Positions 7,364-11,009 of a stretch of 11,009 nucleotides of DNA are shown here, piece after piece. Origin of the DNA: Candidatus Auribacterota bacterium (lineage in GTDB: Bacteria > Auribacterota > UBA6266); contig JAFGBE010000103.1 of the NCBI GenBank assembly GCA_016933315.1, positions 1 to 11,009 of the forward strand, written 5' to 3'. Positions within the stretch are counted from its first letter, which is position 1. The number at the start of each line of letters is the position of its first letter. Below the pieces are notes generated by a model. The model did not search any database. It was not told the DNA's origin and saw nothing but the letters and a program-made list of their open reading frames with translations. Both the position numbers and the translations under genes were made by a program.

Positions 7364-8482
7364 ATGTTTAAATTCAGGCTGATCAAAAAAGATAAAAGAA
7401 GCGGAGCCAGGGCAGGTATGCTGAAGACAGGCCATGGCGTTGTCGATACGCCTGTCTTTATGCCTGTGGGAACACAGGGCAGCGTGAAGTCGATGTCGTT
7501 CCAGGACCTGGAAAAAATGCGCATACAGATTATACTGGCCAATACATATCACCTGTATTTAAGGCCCGGAATGGATGTGATAGAAAAAGCGGGCGGGTTG
7601 CATAATTTTTGCGGCTGGCAAGGCCCGATACTTACCGACAGCGGCGGGTACCAGGTGTTCAGCATGTCGGAATTAAGAAAAATAGAGGACAACGGAGTGT
7701 GTTTCAGGTCGCATCTTGACGGCTCGCAGCATTTCATCGGGCCGAAAGAGGCAATAGATATCCAGCGTGTCATCGGATCGGATATCGCCATGGTTTTTGA
7801 TGAATGCACCCCTTTTCCCGCAACATATGATTATGCTTGCAATTCGGTATCCTTGTCTGTAAAATGGGCGCGGTTGTGCAAAAATTTCCACAATTCCGGA
7901 AGCCAGGCTTTATTCGGCATCGTCCAGGGAAGCGTATATAAGGATCTAAGGATAAAATGCGCTCAGGAACTTGTGGATATTGGTTTCGACGGGTATGCAA
8001 TAGGCGGTTTAAGCGTGGGAGAGCCTGATACGGTAATGTATGAAATTGCTGATACGGTCCTGCCTTATTTGCCTGAAAGCAAACCGAGATATCTTATGGG
8101 ATGCGGCACGCCGGTGAATATAATTGAAGCCGTTTCGAGGGGAATCGATATGTTTGATTGTGTAATGCCTACCAGAAACGCCAGGAACGGGTCGGCATTC
8201 ACCTCGAGAGGAAAGATAAACATACGGAATGCGGGGTACAAACTGGATTTCGGCCCGATAGAGCGGGGATGCGGGTGTTTTGCCTGTAAGAATTATTCCA
8301 GGGCGTTTATACGCCATATGATAATAGCGGGAGAGATGCTGGGGGCGAAACTGCTCACATGCCACAATCTTCATTTTTACAACAGGATGATGCATGATAT
8401 CAGGGCATCCATAAAAAAGGGAAAATTCTGCGCTTACAAAGAAAAATTTTTAAAAACATATAATGAAAAAGGAGAAAAATAA
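7364..8482 (+). CDS. tgt: tRNA-guanine transglycosylase Tgt (queuine tRNA-ribosyltransferase)
   Basis: Tgt swaps guanine for preQ1 at the wobble position (34) of tRNAs with GUN anticodons. I chose the ATG at 7364 because MFKFRLIKKD matches the family start; it is preceded by GAGAAGG at 7355-7361, closely spaced. A GTG at 7337 in frame would overlap queA and add nine residues. From this ATG the protein has 372 residues. The general acid/base Asp92 lies in LTDSGGYQVFSM, and the nucleophile Asp265 in FDCVMPTRNARNG. The zinc ligands Cys303, Cys305, Cys308 and His334 lie in GCGCFACKNYSRAF and TCHNLHF, almost the E. coli numbering. The substrate pocket segments FGIVQG and YAIGGLSVGEP are present. 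The TAA overlaps the yajC ATG by one base. Confidence 0.97.
   Translation: MFKFRLIKKDKRSGARAGMLKTGHGVVDTPVFMPVGTQGSVKSMSFQDLEKMRIQIILANTYHLYLRPGMDVIEKAGGLHNFCGWQGPILTDSGGYQVFSMSELRKIEDNGVCFRSHLDGSQHFIGPKEAIDIQRVIGSDIAMVFDECTPFPATYDYACNSVSLSVKWARLCKNFHNSGSQALFGIVQGSVYKDLRIKCAQELVDIGFDGYAIGGLSVGEPDTVMYEIADTVLPYLPESKPRYLMGCGTPVNIIEAVSRGIDMFDCVMPTRNARNGSAFTSRGKINIRNAGYKLDFGPIERGCGCFACKNYSRAFIRHMIIAGEMLGAKLLTCHNLHFYNRMMHDIRASIKKGKFCAYKEKFLKTYNEKGEK
8469..8474 (+). promoter_or_regulatory. Ribosome binding site of yajC
   Basis: AAGGAG lies seven bases before the ATG at 8482, inside the last codons of tgt. It is the clearest Shine-Dalgarno match in the window and supports the yajC start, which also overlaps the tgt stop (TAATG). 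Confidence 0.8.
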
Positions 8483-8847
8483 TGACTTATGAAACTTTCG
8501 TTCTGGGAATGGCCGGAACTTCGACAGCGGGACAAAGCGGCTCTTTATCCCAAACATTATTGATGGTAGGCGTCTTATTCGCGATATTTTATTTTCTTCT
8601 TATAAGGCCGCAGAAGAAACAGCAGGAAAAACACAAGCAGATGATAGAATCCCTGAAGAAAGGGGATAAGATAATTACCAGCGGCGGAATATACGGCGTC
8701 GTCGCGAATGTAAAGGACAAGACATTTATAGTAAAGGTCGATGACAATACGAAAATCGAGGTTGCCAAAAGCTGTGTTTCTACTATACTTGTTAAAAAAG
8801 ACCAGCCGGCTTCATCGGAAGAGGACAGCGAAAAAGGGAAAGAATAA
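8482..8847 (+). CDS. yajC: Preprotein translocase accessory subunit YajC
   Basis: YajC is a small inner-membrane protein that associates with SecDF and the SecYEG translocon. The 121-residue product has a short N-terminal segment, one membrane helix at about residues 24-41, the family signature FYFLLIRPQKKQQEKHKQM, and a soluble domain with LKKGDKIITSGGIYGVV and KVDDNTKIEVAKSCV. The C-terminal tail is hydrophilic and rich in Glu, Ser and Lys. The start is supported by an AAGGAG seven bases upstream. It follows tgt with a one-base overlap and precedes the secDF gene by 26 bases, the classic tgt-yajC-secDF order. Confidence 0.96.
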   Translation: MTYETFVLGMAGTSTAGQSGSLSQTLLMVGVLFAIFYFLLIRPQKKQQEKHKQMIESLKKGDKIITSGGIYGVVANVKDKTFIVKVDDNTKIEVAKSCVSTILVKKDQPASSEEDSEKGKE

Positions 8848-8860
8848 AATTTATTTTTAC

Positions 8861-8864
8861 GGAG
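8861..8864 (+). promoter_or_regulatory. Ribosome binding site of secDF
   Basis: GGAG lies nine bases before the ATG at 8874, in the 26-base gap after yajC. It supports that start codon. No terminator-like hairpin is visible in the gap. Confidence 0.65.
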
Positions 8865-8873
8865 TATTCAGAG

Positions 8874-11009
8874 ATGAAAAAGATTTCTTGGAGAGTAGTT
8901 CTTATAGGGATGGTAATCCTGGTGGCTTCATTCCTTGTTTATCCCACGGTTAAATGGGGAACATATACGGCGTCTGAAAAGATCGAGCTTGCGGGGGATT
9001 CCCTGTCGGGCAAACAGGGGGCATGGAAAGAGGAAGAGAGAGAACTCCGGGATGCCGGAACCTTTGAAAAAGCCGTTTTCCTGTTGAAGAAATGGTACCA
9101 GGGTAACCGCGATATGGTAGTAAACCTGGGCCTGGACCTCAAGGGCGGCATGGATGTGACGCTCCAGGTAAGGACCAGGGAAAAAGAAATTTCTCCGGAA
9201 GTCGTAGACAGGACGCTCGAGGTGATAAGAAACAGGGTAGACGGCATGGGTGTTTCCGAACCGGAAATAACCAAAGAAGGGACAGACAGGATTTCCGTTA
9301 AGCTGCCCGGCCTGAAGGACCCCAAAAGAGCCCTGGATTTAATAGGAAAGACCGCAAAAATGGAATTCAGGCTGGTTGCCGAAGACAGCCTTGTTGAAGC
9401 GGCTCTCGCCAAATTGGCGGAAGTAAAGGATCTTACCGCTTATATCGATGTTGACACAAAAAGGACAGCGGAAGGAGTTTCTTTCATAGAGCTGAATGTT
9501 GCGGATGACGACTTGATTTTCGTCTCAAAGCTTCTCAAGAGCGAAGAAGCCCTTAAGCTTATCCCCGAAGATTATGAATTTTTGTTCCAGCGGAAAGAGA
9601 ATGAGCAGGACAAAAAAAGGACCCTGTTTTTGATTAAAAAAGACCCTGCGATAAGCGGGGATATGCTGGTAGACGCCAATGTCCGTTTTGATAATATGTA
9701 TCAGCCCTATGTATCCCTTGAGTTCAGCGCCGCGGGAAACAGGAGGCTGGCCAGCGTGAGCGGCATAGCGGAAAGCAAATATGAAAGAGAGAAAATTGTA
9801 ACAAGGCTCGGGATCGTGCTCGACAACGTCATTTATTCCGCGCCTCTGATGAAAGTAAAAATATTGAGGAATCCCATTATAGAAGGTTCTTTTACAAAAG
9901 ACGAAGCCAACGATCTCAGGATAGTGCTGAAGTCGGGCGCCCTGCCGGCAAATGTTGACATTATGGATATCAGAGTCGTAGGGCCTTCCCTCGGAGCCGA
10001 TTCGATAAGGAAAGGCATTAAAGCCGCCCTGCTGGGCCTGACGCTGGTAATGGTATTTATGCTTGTTTATTATATGTTTTCCGGGTTGGTGGCGGATATT
10101 GCCCTGCTTCTGAATATGCTGATAATTTTTGCCGCTCTCGTAGCTTTCGGAAGCACACTTACCCTGCCGGGTATAGCCGGTATAATCCTTACAATAGGTA
10201 TGGCTGTCGACGCAAACGTCCTTATTTTTGAAAGGATAAGAGAAGAGTTGGATATCGGCAGACAGTTGAAAACAGCCATAGTCAACGGTTACAACAAGGC
10301 TTTCCTGACTATTTTCGATGCTAATATCACGACTTTTATAACAGCGCTTATCCTTTTTGTTTTCGGCACGGGCCCCATCAAGGGATTTGCTGTTGTCCTT
10401 ATGATAGGTATCGCGACATCCATGTTCACGGCGCTTTTCGGGACAAGGACATTCTTTGAGATCATGATGCGAGTAAAAAAATTCCATCAGCTGCATATGC
10501 TAAGGTTCTTTTCGAAGCCCAGCATTGATTTTATCGGAAAGAGGATAATCGCGTATTGCCTTTCCGTCCTCCTGATTGTAGTAGGCATGTGGTTTTTCAT
10601 ATCGAGAGGCTCCGGCAACCTGGGCATTGATTTTACTTCCGGAAGCGAGACACAAATACAGTTTTCAAGGAAAATGGACATAGAGGATATAAGAAAAGCT
10701 CTTTCCGGGGAAGACATTCCCGGATTCCAGGTCCAATCCTATACCGATAAAGATAGCGGAAAATGGGGGATCTTTGTAAAAACCTCTTCCGGGGAAAGCG
10801 AAAAGATATCCGAAGAACTGCTCAGTATTATGAGTAAAAGATTTCCCGACGCCGGAGCGGAGCTTGAAGGGTATTCTTATATAGGCCCTGTTGTAAGCAA
10901 GGACCTGAAAAGAAACGCGTTAATCGCGGTTTTCCTTTCTCTAGTGGCTATTGTGGTTTATATATGGTTCAGGTTCGGCTTCAAATTCGGGATAGCTGCA
11001 GTTGCCGCC
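8874..11009 (+). CDS. secDF: Protein translocase SecD-SecF fusion, 3'-truncated
   Basis: SecDF is the proton-driven membrane component that helps pull preproteins through SecYEG. Reading from the ATG at 8874 gives 712 codons with no stop to the right edge. The SecD part has an N-terminal membrane helix (about 4-22), a large periplasmic P1 region with LGLDLKGGMDVTLQV (85-99) and LKSGALPAN, VGPSLGADSIRKG (369-381) leading into the helix bundle, TLPGIAGIILTIGMAVDANVL (430-450, including Asp446) and ERIREEL. After the last SecD helix comes a linker (about 530-550), then the SecF part: PSIDFIGKR, a helix, GNLGIDFTSGSETQIQF (Asp586) and GPVVSKDLKRNALIAV (from 671), cut off within a SecF helix. SecF GIDFTSGS replaces the more usual GIDFTGGT. 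A frameshift hiding a stop between the halves cannot be excluded, but both halves read cleanly. Confidence 0.95.
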   Translation, partial: MKKISWRVVLIGMVILVASFLVYPTVKWGTYTASEKIELAGDSLSGKQGAWKEEERELRDAGTFEKAVFLLKKWYQGNRDMVVNLGLDLKGGMDVTLQVRTREKEISPEVVDRTLEVIRNRVDGMGVSEPEITKEGTDRISVKLPGLKDPKRALDLIGKTAKMEFRLVAEDSLVEAALAKLAEVKDLTAYIDVDTKRTAEGVSFIELNVADDDLIFVSKLLKSEEALKLIPEDYEFLFQRKENEQDKKRTLFLIKKDPAISGDMLVDANVRFDNMYQPYVSLEFSAAGNRRLASVSGIAESKYEREKIVTRLGIVLDNVIYSAPLMKVKILRNPIIEGSFTKDEANDLRIVLKSGALPANVDIMDIRVVGPSLGADSIRKGIKAALLGLTLVMVFMLVYYMFSGLVADIALLLNMLIIFAALVAFGSTLTLPGIAGIILTIGMAVDANVLIFERIREELDIGRQLKTAIVNGYNKAFLTIFDANITTFITALILFVFGTGPIKGFAVVLMIGIATSMFTALFGTRTFFEIMMRVKKFHQLHMLRFFSKPSIDFIGKRIIAYCLSVLLIVVGMWFFISRGSGNLGIDFTSGSETQIQFSRKMDIEDIRKALSGEDIPGFQVQSYTDKDSGKWGIFVKTSSGESEKISEELLSIMSKRFPDAGAELEGYSYIGPVVSKDLKRNALIAVFLSLVAIVVYIWFRFGFKFGIAAVAA

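Noticed and set aside
8741..8953. A 70-codon + strand open frame spanning the yajC end and secDF start
   Set aside because: It overlaps two well-supported genes in another frame and shows no family motif.
9525..10496. A 323-codon open frame on the - strand
   Set aside because: It lies wholly antisense to the SecD part of secDF, which carries the conserved motifs in the + frame. Its product is rich in His, Tyr, Lys and Cys with no recognisable domain, as expected for a frame opposite a biased coding sequence.
1..11009. Mobile elements, CRISPR arrays, tRNA or rRNA genes, riboswitches
   Set aside because: Reading both strands gave no repeat-spacer array, no transposase or integrase, no terminal inverted repeats and no tRNA-like cloverleaf. 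Coding sequence fills nearly all of the window.

Overview
The window is one strand of compact bacterial housekeeping genes. It holds twelve protein genes, all on the + strand, with gaps of 0-26 bases or short overlaps throughout. I see no tRNA, rRNA, CRISPR array, insertion sequence or convincing terminator, and no gene-free stretch longer than 26 bases. GC looks to be in the mid-40s percent. Arginine is often AGG/AGA and isoleucine often ATA, evenly along the window, so nothing looks recently acquired.

Layout: the 3' part of an EF-G-like translation factor (FusA2 type, cut by the left edge) is followed by a YebC/TACO1-family protein. Next come the Holliday-junction genes ruvC, ruvA and ruvB, then queH (epoxyqueuosine reductase), a small two-helix DUF2905 membrane protein and a SpoIID/LytB-family exported protein. 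After these come queA and tgt, then yajC and an in-frame secD-secF fusion that runs off the right edge.

The genes fall into four functional groups. The first is translation (EF-G-like, YebC). The second is homologous recombination (RuvABC). The third is queuosine tRNA modification: Tgt inserts preQ1, QueA makes epoxyqueuosine and QueH reduces it to queuosine. The fourth is the cell envelope and protein export (DUF2905, SpoIID-like, YajC, SecDF). The orders yebC-ruvCAB and queA-tgt-yajC-secDF are widespread in bacteria; here the two blocks are joined through queH, DUF2905 and spoIID. The overlaps (TGATG at ruvB/queH, ATGA at DUF2905/spoIID, TAATG at tgt/yajC) suggest one long transcript with translational coupling.

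Organism: a bacterium, probably uncultured. A SpoIID-like gene beside DUF2905 and ruvCAB is seen in Clostridia-type Firmicutes and in several Gram-negative or candidate phyla. The codon preference and the fused SecDF fit an Omnitrophota-like or similar lineage, but this is a low-confidence guess. I do not see an undescribed biological system. The most notable points are local: a 13-bp tandem repeat with a repeated palindrome at the ruvC/ruvA boundary, homopolymer runs around queH, and the mixed functional content of the cluster.
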